A DNA stretch of 64,000 bases. It comes from Bradyrhizobium tropiciagri. GTDB taxonomy: Bacteria; Pseudomonadota; Alphaproteobacteria; Rhizobiales; Xanthobacteraceae. A program made the translations under genes and the position numbers. Within the stretch, counting starts at the first letter, position 1. Each line of letters begins with the position of its first letter. The stretch is from the NCBI RefSeq assembly GCF_018130545.1, contig NZ_JAFCKF010000009.1:248001-312000 (forward strand). The letters run 5' to 3'. Under the pieces are notes generated by a model that did not search any database, had not been told where the DNA came from, and was given only the letters and a program-made list of their open reading frames with translations. Below, one piece after another: positions 1 to 9,471 of the stretch.

Positions 1-181
1 GAACGGCGCGCTGCGCGTCGCGCAGAGCGATTTCACGCCGGAACGGCTCGCCGCCGAGATCTCGGCCTTCGCCGCCGAGCCCTCGAGGCTGACCGCGATG
101 GCAGAGGCCGCGCGCGGCGTCGGCCGGCTCGATGCCGCCGAGCGGCTCGCCGATCTGGTTGCCAAAGTGGCCGGGATTTGA
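1..181 (+). CDS. murG: MurG C-terminal end (partial)
   Basis: The left edge of the window cuts this gene; about 59 codons remain and end at a TGA. The visible tail reads as the last helices of the C-terminal UDP-GlcNAc-binding domain of MurG, ending in Leu-Val-Ala-Lys-Val-Ala-Gly-Ile. MurG is the peripheral inner-membrane glycosyltransferase that converts lipid I to lipid II. The assignment rests on this tail plus its position upstream of murC, murB and ddl, where murG normally lies in the division/cell-wall cluster. The catalytic region is outside the window. Confidence 0.85.
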   Translation, partial: NGALRVAQSDFTPERLAAEISAFAAEPSRLTAMAEAARGVGRLDAAERLADLVAKVAGI

Positions 182-219
182 TGCGGCAATCCGGCAGGAC
201 GCCGGGGGAGATTTAGATC

Positions 220-1059
220 ATGACGGATCTGCTGATCCACTCCGTGTCGGAATTCTCGGACCTGATCCTCGAAGCGCTGCGCCTGGCGGATGCACGCAAT
301 ATCGTCGAGATCGGCGCGGAGTATGGCGGCATGTCGGCACTGCTCGCCGATCATTGCAAGGCGCGCGGCGGTCAGCTCACCAGCATCGATCCGGCGCCGA
401 AGCGCGAATTCCTCGATTGGGTGGCTGCCAATCCGGATGTGCGCCACGTGGCAAAGCCAAGCCTCGATGCGTTCGGCGAGATTGATGCGGCCGATGCCTG
501 GATCGTCGATGGCGACCACAACTGGTACACCGTCTATCACGAGCTCCGGCTGATCGAGGCGATCAGCCGCCGCGCCGGCCGACCGGTGCTGGTCTTCCTG
601 CACGATGTCGGCTGGCCCTGCGGACGGCGTGATATGTACTATGCGCCCGAGCAGATTCCGGCTGCGTATCGCCATCCGCACAGTTTCAATGCAGGTGCCA
701 CGCTGGATAGGCCTGTGCTGGTCGAGGGCCGTGGATTTCGCGGCGCGGGCCTCGCCGCCTTCGCAAACGTCTCAGGTGGCGCGCGCAACGGCGTGATGAC
801 CGCGATCGATGATTTCCTTGGCGAGGAGCTGGCGCAGGGCAGGGAGTTCGGCTTCGCCGAGATCCCCGCCGTGTTCGGCCTTGGCGTGCTGTTCGATATG
901 AACGCCGCCTGGAGCGCACAGCTTGCCGAGTTCGTGCTGCCTTATCACCAGAACAAGCTGCTGCGCGTGCTCGAGACCAATCGCCTGCGCAATTATCTTC
1001 GCGTCATCGAGATGCAGGATGAATTCGCCGCGCGTGCTGTGCGGCCGGGAGCGGCGTAG
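220..1059 (+). CDS. Class I SAM-dependent methyltransferase-like protein in the dcw cluster
   Basis: A 279-residue protein with a Rossmann-type SAM motif near residues 30-37 (Glu-Ile-Gly-Ala-Glu-Tyr-Gly-Gly), an acidic strand end at 55-60 (Ser-Ile-Asp-Pro), and an IVDGDH motif near 95-100 typical of the Methyltransf_24/CmcI-like group. A conserved-looking His-Asp pair follows at 128-129. The start ATG lies 38 bases after the murG stop. The substrate is unknown. It sits between murG and murC, a junction that is usually tight, so it is an insertion into an otherwise standard cell-wall operon. It might act on a cell-envelope molecule or simply share transcription. The fold call is reasonably firm; the function is not. 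Confidence 0.7.
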   Translation: MTDLLIHSVSEFSDLILEALRLADARNIVEIGAEYGGMSALLADHCKARGGQLTSIDPAPKREFLDWVAANPDVRHVAKPSLDAFGEIDAADAWIVDGDHNWYTVYHELRLIEAISRRAGRPVLVFLHDVGWPCGRRDMYYAPEQIPAAYRHPHSFNAGATLDRPVLVEGRGFRGAGLAAFANVSGGARNGVMTAIDDFLGEELAQGREFGFAEIPAVFGLGVLFDMNAAWSAQLAEFVLPYHQNKLLRVLETNRLRNYLRVIEMQDEFAARAVRPGAA

Positions 1060-1282
1060 CCGCCGGGATGACGATGTCCGTGATGCCAGATCTCAAGCAC
1101 TGGCCGATGGCCGATAACAGCGGCATTTCCGCGGCCGCGGGGCGGAAAAAGCCCTTGTCACGCAGGGGAAAAGCGGGGCATCCAGTAGTCGGCGCCGTCG
1201 CCAAGACGCGCATAGAGAAGCCAAATCGTCCGCTCCGCAGCGAAGCCCGCACCGGGCGGATGATGATGTCAGGAACCGGATC
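1060..1282 (+). other. Non-coding gap between the methyltransferase gene and murC
   Basis: This 223-base spacer is unusually long for the inside of the cluster. It holds a perfect CCGCGGCCGCGG palindrome at about 1131-1142 and a G/C-rich run near 1150-1180 resembling the degenerate interspersed elements common between Bradyrhizobium genes. I see no convincing gene or promoter in it. Together with the preceding methyltransferase gene it may mark an insertion. Confidence 0.4.
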
Positions 1283-2686
1283 ATGAGACTGCCGCGCGAG
1301 ATCGGACCCATTCACTTCGTCGGGATCGGCGGCATCGGCATGAGCGGCATCGCCGAGGTGCTGATCAATCTCGGCTACACCGTGCAGGGCTCCGACGCGT
1401 CGGACAATTACAATCTCGACCGGCTGCGCAAGAAGGGCGCCAAGGTCTCGGTCGGCCACACCGCCGAGAATGTCGACGGCGCCGACGTCGTCGTGGTCTC
1501 GACCGCGATCAAGCGCGACAATCCCGAGCTGATGGCGGCGCGCGAGCGGCGCATTCCGGTGGTGCGTCGCGCCGAAATGCTGGCGGAATTGATGCGGCTG
1601 AAGAGCTGCGTCGCGATCGCCGGCACCCATGGCAAGACCACGACGACCACGATGGTCGCGACCTTGCTCGATGCCGGCGGGCTCGATCCGACCGTGATCA
1701 ATGGCGGCATCATCAATGCCTATGGTTCCAACGCGCGGCTCGGCGCCGGCGACTGGATGGTGGTCGAAGCCGACGAGAGCGACGGCACCTTCCTGAAGCT
1801 ACCGTCCGACGTCGTCATCGTCACCAATATCGATCCCGAGCATCTCGATCACTTCAAGACCTTCGAAGCGATCCAGGACGCGTTCCGCAATTTCGTCGAG
1901 AACGTTCCGTTCTACGGCTTCGCCGTGATGTGCACCGATCATCCAGTGGTGCAAACCTTGGTCGGCAAGATCGAGGACCGCCGCATCATCACCTACGGAC
2001 AGAATCCGCAGGCCGATGCGCAGCTCATGGATCTGACGCCGATGGGCGGCGGCTCGAAATTCACGGTCGCGATCCGCGATCGCAAATCGGGCGCGACGCA
2101 CGAGATCAAGGACATCATGCTGCCGATGCCGGGACGCCACAATGCGTCGAATGCGACGGCGGCGATCGCGGTCGCGCATCAGCTCGGCGTGTCCGCCGAC
2201 GTGATCCGCCAGGCGATGGCCGGCTTCGGCGGCGTCAAGCGGCGCTTCACCAAGACCGGCGAGACCAACGGCATCACCGTGATCGACGATTACGGTCATC
2301 ATCCGGTGGAGATCGCAGCCGTCTTGAAGGCGGCGCGGGAATCCACCAATGGCAAGATCGTCGCCGTGGTGCAGCCGCATCGCTACACCCGCCTGCAGTC
2401 GCTGTTCGAGGAATTCTGCACCTGCTTCAACGACGCCGATGCGGTCGTGGTCGCTGAGGTCTATCCGGCGGGCGAGGCACCAATCGCAGGTATCGACCGC
2501 GATCACTTCGCCGCCGGCCTGCGCGCCCACGGTCATCGCAACGTGGTGCCGCTGCCGAACGCCGGCGAGCTCGCCAAGATCGTTCACGGCCTCGCCAAGT
2601 CCGGCGACCTCGTGGTCTGTCTCGGCGCCGGCAACATCACGCAATGGGCCTACGCACTGCCCGGCGAATTGAAGGCGCTGGGGTGA
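1283..2686 (+). CDS. murC: UDP-N-acetylmuramate--L-alanine ligase MurC
   Basis: This 467-residue cytoplasmic enzyme adds L-alanine to UDP-N-acetylmuramic acid using ATP. The N-terminal UDP-binding loop GIGGIGMSG lies at residues 14-22 and the ATP loop GTHGKTTT at 114-121. A central Mur ligase domain with Glu-Ala-Asp-Glu-Ser-Asp and a C-terminal domain with Asp-Asp-Tyr-Gly-His-His-Pro follow. Length and motifs are normal for the family. It is followed almost without a gap by murB, consistent with co-translation. Confidence 0.97.
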   Translation: MRLPREIGPIHFVGIGGIGMSGIAEVLINLGYTVQGSDASDNYNLDRLRKKGAKVSVGHTAENVDGADVVVVSTAIKRDNPELMAARERRIPVVRRAEMLAELMRLKSCVAIAGTHGKTTTTTMVATLLDAGGLDPTVINGGIINAYGSNARLGAGDWMVVEADESDGTFLKLPSDVVIVTNIDPEHLDHFKTFEAIQDAFRNFVENVPFYGFAVMCTDHPVVQTLVGKIEDRRIITYGQNPQADAQLMDLTPMGGGSKFTVAIRDRKSGATHEIKDIMLPMPGRHNASNATAAIAVAHQLGVSADVIRQAMAGFGGVKRRFTKTGETNGITVIDDYGHHPVEIAAVLKAARESTNGKIVAVVQPHRYTRLQSLFEEFCTCFNDADAVVVAEVYPAGEAPIAGIDRDHFAAGLRAHGHRNVVPLPNAGELAKIVHGLAKSGDLVVCLGAGNITQWAYALPGELKALG

Positions 2687-2688
2687 TC

Positions 2689-3606
2689 GTGACCTTCTCC
2701 GACATTACGTCCGACCTGAAAGCCGCGATGCCGGAGCTGCGCGGGCGGCTGCTGGCCAACCAGTCGCTGGCCGAGCTGACCTGGTTTCGCGTCGGTGGCC
2801 CGGCGCAGGTGCTGTTCACGCCGGCGGATGAAGACGATCTCGCCTACTTCTTGAAGCGTCTGCCGCGGGAGCTGCCGGTCTATGTCGTCGGCGTCGGCTC
2901 CAATCTGATCGTGCGCGATGGCGGCATGCCCGGCGTCGTGATCCGGCTCGCGCCGCGGGCGTTCGGCGAAACCAGCGCGGCCGGCGATGTCGTCACCGCG
3001 GGCGCGGCCGCGCTCGACAAGCGCGTCGCCGAGACGGCTGCTGCTGCAAATATCGGCGGCATGGAATTCTTGTTCGGCATTCCCGGCACGGTCGGCGGCG
3101 CGCTGCGCATGAATGCCGGCGCCAATGGCGGCGAGACCAAGGACGTGCTGATCGAGGCAACCGGCATCGGCCGCGACGGCACGAAGCATGTGTTCGGCAA
3201 TGCCGACATGAAGTTCGTCTATCGCAATTCGGGCGTCGATCCGTCCATCGTGTTCACCTCGGCGCGCTTTCGCGGCACGATCACCGATGCCGATGCGATC
3301 CGCGCCCGCATGAATGAGGTGCGGACCCATCGCGAGACCGCGCAGCCGATCCGCGAGAAGACTGGGGGCTCGACCTTCAAGAATCCACCCGGCAACAGCG
3401 CCTGGAAGCTGATCGACGCCGCCGGTTGCCGCGGCCTCAAGGTCGGCGGCGCGCAGGTGTCGGAAATGCACTGTAATTTCCTGATCAACACCGGTAACGC
3501 CACCGGGCAAGACATCGAGACGCTCGGCGAGACGGTGCGCGAGCGGGTCAGGCAAACCAGCGGGATTGAGCTGCACTGGGAAATCAAGCGGATCGGAAAA
3601 AGCTGA
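2689..3606 (+). CDS. murB: UDP-N-acetylenolpyruvoylglucosamine reductase MurB
   Basis: This FAD enzyme reduces UDP-GlcNAc-enolpyruvate to UDP-MurNAc with NADPH. The FAD-binding loop Gly-Ser-Asn-Leu-Ile-Val-Arg-Asp, the Gly-Ile-Pro-Gly-Thr-Val-Gly-Gly segment and the catalytic Ser within Gly-Gly-Ser-Thr-Phe-Lys-Asn-Pro are all present. The short Tyr-loop form fits type II MurB. I chose the GTG at 2689, giving an N-terminus of Met-Thr-Phe-Ser-Asp. A GTG at 2683 overlapping the murC stop is an alternative that adds two residues. The stop codon shares one base with the ddl start codon. Confidence 0.95.
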   Translation: MTFSDITSDLKAAMPELRGRLLANQSLAELTWFRVGGPAQVLFTPADEDDLAYFLKRLPRELPVYVVGVGSNLIVRDGGMPGVVIRLAPRAFGETSAAGDVVTAGAAALDKRVAETAAAANIGGMEFLFGIPGTVGGALRMNAGANGGETKDVLIEATGIGRDGTKHVFGNADMKFVYRNSGVDPSIVFTSARFRGTITDADAIRARMNEVRTHRETAQPIREKTGGSTFKNPPGNSAWKLIDAAGCRGLKVGGAQVSEMHCNFLINTGNATGQDIETLGETVRERVRQTSGIELHWEIKRIGKS

Positions 3607-4592
3607 TGCAGGTGACCATTCTGTTCGGCGGCACCAACAAGGAGCGGCTCGTCTCGGTGGCGAGCACGCAGGCGCTGCATCGCGCGCTGCCCGATGCGGA
3701 GCTCTGGTTCTGGGATGTCGACGACACCGTGCATGCGGTGACGTCCGAGAAGCTGCTTGGTCACACACGGCCCTTCGAAGTCGATTTCAAGCCCGACGGT
3801 CGCGGCATCGCGCTCGATCAGGCACTCGACAAGGCAAGCGCCGAGCGGCGTGTGCTGGTGTTCGGCCTGCACGGCGGCCGCGCCGAGAATGGCGAATTGC
3901 AGGCGATGTGCGAGATGCGCGGCGTCGCGTTCACAGGCTCCGGGTCGGCGTCGTCGCATCTGGCGTTCGACAAGCCGTCGGCGAAGCGCTTCGCTGCGAT
4001 CGCGGGCATCAATGCGCCGCAGGGTATCGCCGTCGAGGAGATCGATGAGGCATTCGCGAAATACGGCAGACTGATCGCAAAGCCTGCGAAGGACGGATCG
4101 AGCTACGGGCTGATCTTCGTCAACGCGCAGCAGGATCTCGTGGCGGTCCGCAATGCGGCGAAACATGAAGACTATCTGATCGAGCCGTTCGTTTCGGGCG
4201 TCGAGGCGACCTGCGGCGTGCTCGAGCAGTCCGACGGCACGGTGTTCCCGCTGCCGCCGATCGAGATCGTGCCCGGGGAAGGGACCTTCGACTACACCGC
4301 CAAATACCTTCTGAAGTCGACCCAGGAGATCTGTCCCGGCCGCTTCGCGCCGGACGTGACCGCCGCGATCATGGACCACGCGCTGCGGGCGCACCGTGCA
4401 TTGTCCTGCGCCGGCTACTCGCGCAGCGATTTCATCGTGTCGGCCAATGGCCCGGTCTACCTCGAGACCAACACGCTGCCTGGCCTCACCGCGGCATCGC
4501 TTTACCCTAAGGCCTTGAAAGCGCAGGGGATCGCGTTTGCCGACTTCCTCAACGACCAGATCGAGCTCGCCCGCCGCCGCGCCAGAAGTTAA
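3606..4592 (+). CDS. ddl: D-alanine--D-alanine ligase, divergent form
   Basis: This 328-residue ATP-grasp enzyme joins two D-alanines for the peptidoglycan stem peptide. Family landmarks are Gly-Ser-Ser in the ATP lid region, Phe-Asp-Tyr-x-x-Lys-Tyr, Gly-Tyr-Ser-Arg-x-Asp-Phe, and Glu-Thr-Asn-Thr-Leu-Pro-Gly near the C-terminus. It diverges from textbook Ddl in two places: the N-terminal Gly-Gly-Ser-x-Glu-Arg is Gly-Gly-Thr-Asn-Lys-Glu-Arg, and the His-Gly-x-x-Gly-Glu-Asp-Gly loop reads His-Gly-Gly-Arg-Ala-Glu-Asn-Gly. Catalytic Glu, Arg and metal ligands appear kept. The ATG overlaps the murB TGA. Confidence 0.93.
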   Translation: MQVTILFGGTNKERLVSVASTQALHRALPDAELWFWDVDDTVHAVTSEKLLGHTRPFEVDFKPDGRGIALDQALDKASAERRVLVFGLHGGRAENGELQAMCEMRGVAFTGSGSASSHLAFDKPSAKRFAAIAGINAPQGIAVEEIDEAFAKYGRLIAKPAKDGSSYGLIFVNAQQDLVAVRNAAKHEDYLIEPFVSGVEATCGVLEQSDGTVFPLPPIEIVPGEGTFDYTAKYLLKSTQEICPGRFAPDVTAAIMDHALRAHRALSCAGYSRSDFIVSANGPVYLETNTLPGLTAASLYPKALKAQGIAFADFLNDQIELARRRARS

Positions 4593-4924
4593 GGCCGGCC
4601 GGGCGGGAACCCGCTCGACTCGACCGGATGGAACCCGGGTCCTGTTGCTAAAATGCTAACAGGTTCGCGCCAAACTACTCACAGCGTTGATCAAAATACG
4701 CTCCAGGCCGAACTCATTTACCGTTTGTTTACCAGGAAGCCCGAAGGTTAACGCTGGCGGCGCATCTAGCGCTTGGCTGCCGGGGCGTGAGCTGTCGCGG
4801 ATTACCGCTTCGAGGATCGCAACCAGGGAACAGGGGGCCACTCTAATCCCACCGGTCTAGCCGAGACGTGATTTGTGCCGGGACCCGCGGGGTTTGCGGG
4901 CACAACACGTGACGAGTTCGTGCA
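4593..4924 (+). other. 332-base intergenic region between ddl and ftsQ
   Basis: This is the only long gap between the precursor-synthesis genes and ftsQAZ, so it is the natural place for a promoter of the division genes. It has a less GC-rich core at about 4645-4755 with runs such as GCTAAAATGCTAAC and TTTACCGTTTGTTTACC. A large hairpin (annotated separately) lies just before the ftsQ start. I could not identify a CtrA-type paired TTAA site or a confident -35/-10 pair. No gene is evident on either strand. Confidence 0.5.
4866..4910 (+). promoter_or_regulatory. Long hairpin in the ftsQ leader
   Basis: The arms ACGTG-AT-TTGTGCC and GGCACAA-CACGT pair over 12 bases with a 2-base bulge, enclosing a GC-rich loop that itself contains CCCGCGGG. 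The structure ends 14 bases before the ftsQ ATG, so in a transcript it would sit over the ribosome-binding region. It has no U-tract, so it is unlikely to be an intrinsic terminator. A role in translation or mRNA stability is inference. Confidence 0.4.
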
Positions 4925-5935
4925 ATGGATGGTGCAGGACGCCTCACCCGATCGCTGCGATCGCTGGGGCCTCAAGCTGACCTGAGAGCAGCCGCTATTG
5001 GAGCGGCAGTGCTGCTGCGCGAGTATGTCGGCGCCCATCTCGCGCGCCGCCGTCGCGCACGGCCCGCCAAGCGGCCGCAGGTGATCGATCGCGAGCCGCC
5101 GAATCGCTACATCCAGATGGTCGAACGCTATCTGCCGCGCCGCATCGGTCTGGTCGCGACGCTCGCGATCCTGTTCGGCAGCCTGGGCTTCGGCATCGTC
5201 CGCGGCGGCCATCTCGAGGAATTCACCACCGCGCTCAGCGACACCCGCAACGCGCTGGCCAATTCAGCGGGCTTCCGCATCACCACCGTCGGCATCAACG
5301 GTCGCAAGCAGTTGAGTCAGGACGAGGTGCTTGCGATCGGCGGCGTCAACGGCCGCTCCTCGCTGCTGTTTCTCGACGCCGATACCGTGCGCGCCAAGCT
5401 GAAGGCCAATCCCTGGATCGCGGACGCCACGATCCTGAAACTCTATCCGGGTCGGCTGCAGATCGACATCGTCGAGCGCACCGCCTTCGCGCTGTGGCAG
5501 CAGAATGGCCGCCTGTCGGTGATCGCCTCCGACGGCGCGGTGCTGGAGCCCTACGTCACGCGCCGCTTCCTCAATCTGCCGCTGGTGGTGGGCAAGGGCG
5601 CCGACACCCGCGCCCAGGACTTCCTGGCGCTGCTCGACCGTTACCCGCAGGTGCGCGCGGTGACCAAGGCCGCGATCTTCGTCGGCGAACGGCGCTGGAA
5701 CCTGCGGCTGAAGGACGGCCTCGACGTCCGCCTGCCGGAGAACGACGTCGGCAACGCGCTCGCCGCGCTGTCCAAGCTCGACAAGGACGAGAAGCTGTTC
5801 TCGCGCGACATCGTCGCCGTCGACATGCGGCTGCCCGATCGGCTGATCGTGCAATTGTCCGAGGAAGCCGGCAAGGCGCGCGACGAATTGTTCAAGGACA
5901 AGAAGTCCAAGAAGAAGGCCGGTGACTCCGCATGA
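4925..5935 (+). CDS. ftsQ: Cell division protein FtsQ
   Basis: This 336-residue bitopic inner-membrane protein of the divisome links early and late division proteins. It has a basic cytoplasmic N-terminus (Arg-rich near residues 40-50), one membrane segment at about 74-91, a POTRA domain at about 115-185 (Gly-Phe-Arg-Ile-Thr onward), and the FtsQ/DivIB beta domain with Asn-Pro-Trp-Ile and Arg-Thr-Ala-Phe-Ala-Leu-Trp. The C-terminus ends in a Lys-rich stretch. The start is the first in-frame ATG after the leader hairpin. The stop overlaps the ftsA start (ATGA). Confidence 0.95.
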   Translation: MDGAGRLTRSLRSLGPQADLRAAAIGAAVLLREYVGAHLARRRRARPAKRPQVIDREPPNRYIQMVERYLPRRIGLVATLAILFGSLGFGIVRGGHLEEFTTALSDTRNALANSAGFRITTVGINGRKQLSQDEVLAIGGVNGRSSLLFLDADTVRAKLKANPWIADATILKLYPGRLQIDIVERTAFALWQQNGRLSVIASDGAVLEPYVTRRFLNLPLVVGKGADTRAQDFLALLDRYPQVRAVTKAAIFVGERRWNLRLKDGLDVRLPENDVGNALAALSKLDKDEKLFSRDIVAVDMRLPDRLIVQLSEEAGKARDELFKDKKSKKKAGDSA

Positions 5936-7248
5936 CCGGTCTCGATCGCAATCTGACCCCGAAGACCCGCCCGATGCAGAAGCGCACCGCGATGGTGGCT
6001 TCGCTCGACGTCGGCTCCAGCAAGATCGCCTGCATGATCGCGCGGCTCAAGCCGTCGCCGCCGAACGAAGCGCTGCGCGGCCGCACCCATGCGGTCGAGC
6101 TGATCGGCTACAGCCAGATCCAGTCGCGCGGCGTCAAGGCCGGCTCCGTGGTCGATCTCGCCGAATGCGAGAAGGCGGTGCGCCATGCCGTGGCGCTGGC
6201 CGAGCGCATGGCCAAGGTCCGTGTCGAATCCGTGCTGCTCTCGGTCTCCGGGGGCAGGCTGCATGGCCAGCTGGTCGAAGCCGCGGCCGATATCCGTGGC
6301 GGCTCGGTCACCTCCGACGATATCAGCCGCGTCACCTCGGCCGGCATGCGGCATGCCGCAGGCGCCGGCCGCACCGTGCTGCATGCGCTGCCGGTCGGCT
6401 ACGCGCTCGACGGCGTCAAGGGTATCCGCGATCCCAGGGGCATGGTGGCGCGCCAGTTCGGCGTCGACATGAATGTGGTGACGTCGGACGCAACGGTCGC
6501 CAAGAACCTGATGCTGGTGGTCGAGCGCTGCCATCTCAACGTCGAGGCGATGGCCTCGAGCCCCTATGTCGCGGGCCTCTCGGTGCTGACCGACGACGAA
6601 GCCGATCTCGGCGCGGCCGTCGTCGAGATGGGCGCGGGCTCGACCACGATCGCGACCTATTCCGGCGGCCGTCTCGTGCATGCATCCGGATTTGCGCTCG
6701 GCGGGCAACACATCACGATGGATCTTGCGCGCGGCATCGGCGCGTGCATTGCGGATGCCGAGCGAATCAAGACTTTATACGGCACAGTGCTGACCGGCGG
6801 TTCGGACTCGCGCGAGCTGATGTCCGTGCCCACTGCAGGCGATGATCGGGAGACACCGCAAATCGTGTCCCGCGCCACGATCGCGAACATTGTCCGGCAT
6901 CGCGCCGAGGAGATTTTCGAAATGATCCGTGACCGGCTCGCGGATTCCCCCTTTGCGGCAGAGCCGAGGGCGCGCGTCGTGCTGAGCGGCGGTGCGTCGC
7001 AGCTCACCGGCACGGTCGAGCTCGCCACCCGCATCCTGAACCGCCAGGTCCGCATCGGCCGCCCGCTCGGCTTCGGCCGGCTGCCGAACGAGGCGAAGGG
7101 CGCCTCGTTCTCGGTGCCGACGGGCCTCTTGGTCTATCCGCAATACGCACATCTTGAACATGTCGAACCGCGGCGCACGCGGCAGCTTCGGACAGGGACA
7201 GACGGTTACTTCGGAAAGGTCGGACGATGGCTTCGCGAGGGCTTCTGA
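5932..7248 (+). CDS. ftsA: Cell division protein FtsA
   Basis: This 438-residue actin-fold ATPase tethers FtsZ to the membrane and recruits later division proteins. Phosphate-binding motifs are visible: Leu-Asp-Val-Gly-Ser-Ser-Lys near residue 25, Glu-Met-Gly-Ala-Gly-Ser-Thr-Thr mid-protein and Leu-Ser-Gly-Gly-Ala-Ser near 350. The SHS2/1C domain lies between the first and second motifs. The C-terminus ends in an amphipathic-looking segment with Gly-Trp/Arg-Trp-Leu-Arg-Glu-Gly-Phe, as expected for the membrane-targeting sequence. It overlaps ftsQ by four bases and is followed by ftsZ after 89 bases. Confidence 0.96.
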   Translation: MTGLDRNLTPKTRPMQKRTAMVASLDVGSSKIACMIARLKPSPPNEALRGRTHAVELIGYSQIQSRGVKAGSVVDLAECEKAVRHAVALAERMAKVRVESVLLSVSGGRLHGQLVEAAADIRGGSVTSDDISRVTSAGMRHAAGAGRTVLHALPVGYALDGVKGIRDPRGMVARQFGVDMNVVTSDATVAKNLMLVVERCHLNVEAMASSPYVAGLSVLTDDEADLGAAVVEMGAGSTTIATYSGGRLVHASGFALGGQHITMDLARGIGACIADAERIKTLYGTVLTGGSDSRELMSVPTAGDDRETPQIVSRATIANIVRHRAEEIFEMIRDRLADSPFAAEPRARVVLSGGASQLTGTVELATRILNRQVRIGRPLGFGRLPNEAKGASFSVPTGLLVYPQYAHLEHVEPRRTRQLRTGTDGYFGKVGRWLREGF

Positions 7249-7337
7249 TGACCGCACCCCGGCTCATTGCATTTTCACCAGCTCCTGCGGCCAGCGGCCG
7301 GGGCGAACCAACGCGCGCATAATCGAGAGAGGCAACC

Positions 7338-9122
7338 ATGGCACTCAATCTGACACCCCCTGACATCAGCGAGCTGAAACCGCGGATCACCGTCTTCGGC
7401 GTTGGCGGCGCGGGTGGTAATGCCGTCAACAACATGATCACTGCCGGGTTGCAGGGTGTCGACTTCGTCGTCGCCAACACCGACGCGCAGGCGCTGACCA
7501 TGTCGAAGGCGCAGCGCATCGTGCAGATGGGCACCCAGGTCACCCAGGGCCTCGGCGCCGGCTCGCAGCCCGATGTCGGCGCTGCGGCCGCGCAGGAAGT
7601 CATGGACGAGCTGCGCGATCATCTCACCGGCGCCAACATGGTGTTCGTCACCGCCGGCATGGGCGGCGGCACCGGCACGGGCGCTGCGCCCGTGATCGCC
7701 AAGGCCGCTCGTGAGATGGGGATCCTCACCGTCGGCGTGGTGACGAAGCCGTTCCACTTCGAAGGCCAGCGCCGCATGCGCACCGCCGAGCACGGCATTT
7801 CCGAGCTCCACAAGGTGGTCGACACGCTGCTGATCATCCCGAACCAGAACCTGTTCCGGGTCGCCAACGAAAAGACCACCTTCGCCGACGCGTTCGCGAT
7901 GGCCGACCAGGTGCTGTATTCGGGCGTTGCCTGCATCACCGACCTGATGGTCAAGGAAGGCCTGATCAACCTCGACTTCGCCGACGTCCGCGCCGTGATG
8001 CGTGAGATGGGCAAGGCGATGATGGGCACCGGCGAGGCCACCGGCGAGAAGCGCGCGCTGACCGCCGCGGAAGCCGCGATCGCCAACCCGCTGATCGACG
8101 ACAGCTCGATGAAGGGCGCCCGCGGCCTGTTGATCTCGATCACGGGCGGCAAGGACCTCACGTTGTTCGAGGTCGACGAAGCCGCGACCCGCATCCGCGA
8201 AGAGGTCGATGCCGACGCCAACATCATTGTCGGCGCCACCTTCGACGAATCGCTCGACGGCATCATTCGCGTCTCGGTGGTTGCCACCGGCATCGAGCAG
8301 GCTGCGATCGCCTCCCGTGCCCAGGCTCCCGCCCAGCAGACGGGCGGCTCGCCCGAGAGCCGGCTGGCTGATCTGACTGCCCGCCTGCGTGCCGACAATC
8401 AGCGTATGGCTGAGCGCGCCCAGAAGCTGGAACCGCCAACCGGCGTGACCGTTGCGCCGATTGCAGCTCCGGCCGCTGCCCAGCAGCGTCCGGCCGTCGA
8501 GCGCGCCGCACTCGCGGCGATCGCCGCCGCGGTTGCCCCGGACAGCGGGGCTGCCCAGGCGCCGATGCAACCGGCGTCCTATGGTGACGTGACGGTGCGT
8601 CCGATTGCCCAGAAGCCCTCATTGTTCCCGGACCACGAGGCGGCCCGGGCCGAGCAGCACGAGCCGATGCCGCCCGAGACCTTCATTCCGCAGGCGGCGG
8701 AGCGGTCGCCGGTCCGTGCCCCGCGGATGCCGAAGTTCGAGGATCTGCCGATGCCGGCGCAGGCGGAAATCCGCCAGGCCAGCGCTGACGGCGAGGCGGA
8801 ACACCCGCAGAAGACCCGGCTGTCGCTGCTGCAGCGGCTGGCCAATGTCGGCCTCGGCCGCCGCGACGAAGAGACCGAGCCGCCGATCGCGGCCCGTGCC
8901 TCCGGTCCGGCGATGCCTGCAATGCCGGCGCTGCCCGAGCGCAAGCCGGCCCGCAGCGTCGCCCAACAGATCTCGGCGAACGAATCACCGGTGTCTGAGT
9001 ATGCTAAGCGGCCCGCGCCGCAGGGGCTGGATGCCCATGGCCGCCAGGCCCCTGTTGCCCCGACGCCACAGGGCGACGACCATCTTGATATCCCGGCCTT
9101 CCTGCGCCGGCAGGCCAACTGA
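7338..9122 (+). CDS. ftsZ: Cell division protein FtsZ, long-linker form
   Basis: This tubulin-like GTPase forms the Z ring. The nucleotide loop GVGGAGGN lies at residues 21-28 and the tubulin signature GGGTGTG at 109-115. The T7 loop reads Asn-Leu-Asp-Phe-Ala-Asp. The globular core ends near residue 320. About 260 residues of Ala/Pro-rich, low-complexity linker follow, much longer than the E. coli linker but usual in rhizobia. The conserved C-terminal peptide [10 protein letters not shown], which binds FtsA, is intact. An AGAGAGG ribosome-binding site precedes the ATG. A strong terminator follows the gene. Confidence 0.98.
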   Translation: MALNLTPPDISELKPRITVFGVGGAGGNAVNNMITAGLQGVDFVVANTDAQALTMSKAQRIVQMGTQVTQGLGAGSQPDVGAAAAQEVMDELRDHLTGANMVFVTAGMGGGTGTGAAPVIAKAAREMGILTVGVVTKPFHFEGQRRMRTAEHGISELHKVVDTLLIIPNQNLFRVANEKTTFADAFAMADQVLYSGVACITDLMVKEGLINLDFADVRAVMREMGKAMMGTGEATGEKRALTAAEAAIANPLIDDSSMKGARGLLISITGGKDLTLFEVDEAATRIREEVDADANIIVGATFDESLDGIIRVSVVATGIEQAAIASRAQAPAQQTGGSPESRLADLTARLRADNQRMAERAQKLEPPTGVTVAPIAAPAAAQQRPAVERAALAAIAAAVAPDSGAAQAPMQPASYGDVTVRPIAQKPSLFPDHEAARAEQHEPMPPETFIPQAAERSPVRAPRMPKFEDLPMPAQAEIRQASADGEAEHPQKTRLSLLQRLANVGLGRRDEETEPPIAARASGPAMPAMPALPERKPARSVAQQISANESPVSEYAKRPAPQGLDAHGRQAPVAPTPQGDDHLDIPAFLRRQAN

Positions 9123-9148
9123 AGTTTGTTACAATCTTGGCGACAAAG

Positions 9149-9182
9149 AAGGCCTCGGCGGGGAACCGCCGGGGCCTTTTCC
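9149..9182 (+). terminator. Intrinsic terminator after ftsZ
   Basis: A perfect 13-bp GC-rich stem (AAGGCCTCGGCGG pairing with CCGCCGGGGCCTT, allowing one G-T pair) with a GGAA loop is followed by a T-rich run. It lies 27 bases after the ftsZ stop and probably ends the division-gene transcript. Confidence 0.85.
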
Positions 9183-9471
9183 TTGAGGCGGGCAGGTGGT
9201 TCGGCTCGATAAACAAGCAACTGATTTTAAATGATTAATTATTCTTTGGGTGATTGGATGGGGGCTCTCCGCCGGCCGCTTTCGCTGCCGCAATTTGGTT
9301 AAGCGTGGGCACGAATGCGGCAGAGATGGGGTAACAATCGGTAAACAAGCGTGAGTTGGCGCGGTTTAGGGCAATCACTATGGTCTGCCGGGACTTGGGG
9401 AGCTCAAGCGAGTCGGCCTGGGGAAGTTTGGCCACTTGTATTGAGTGAAGTCGGGTAGTGGGCATTATCGA
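9183..9471 (+). promoter_or_regulatory. lpxC upstream region
   Basis: Most of the 349-base gap between ftsZ and lpxC lies beyond the terminator, so lpxC probably has its own promoter here. An AT-rich island at about 9208-9258 (GATAAACAAG, TTTTAAATGATTAATTA) stands out against the GC-rich background. One GANTC site (a CcrM methylation target) lies at 9410-9414. The sequence GGTAAACAA near 9340 is related to the inverse GTTTACC near 4725 upstream of ftsQ. I cannot name the promoter elements with confidence. Confidence 0.4.

Noticed and set aside
4590-4760. CtrA binding site before ftsQ
   Set aside because: Only single TTAA-type half-sites occur; no pair with seven-base spacing was found.
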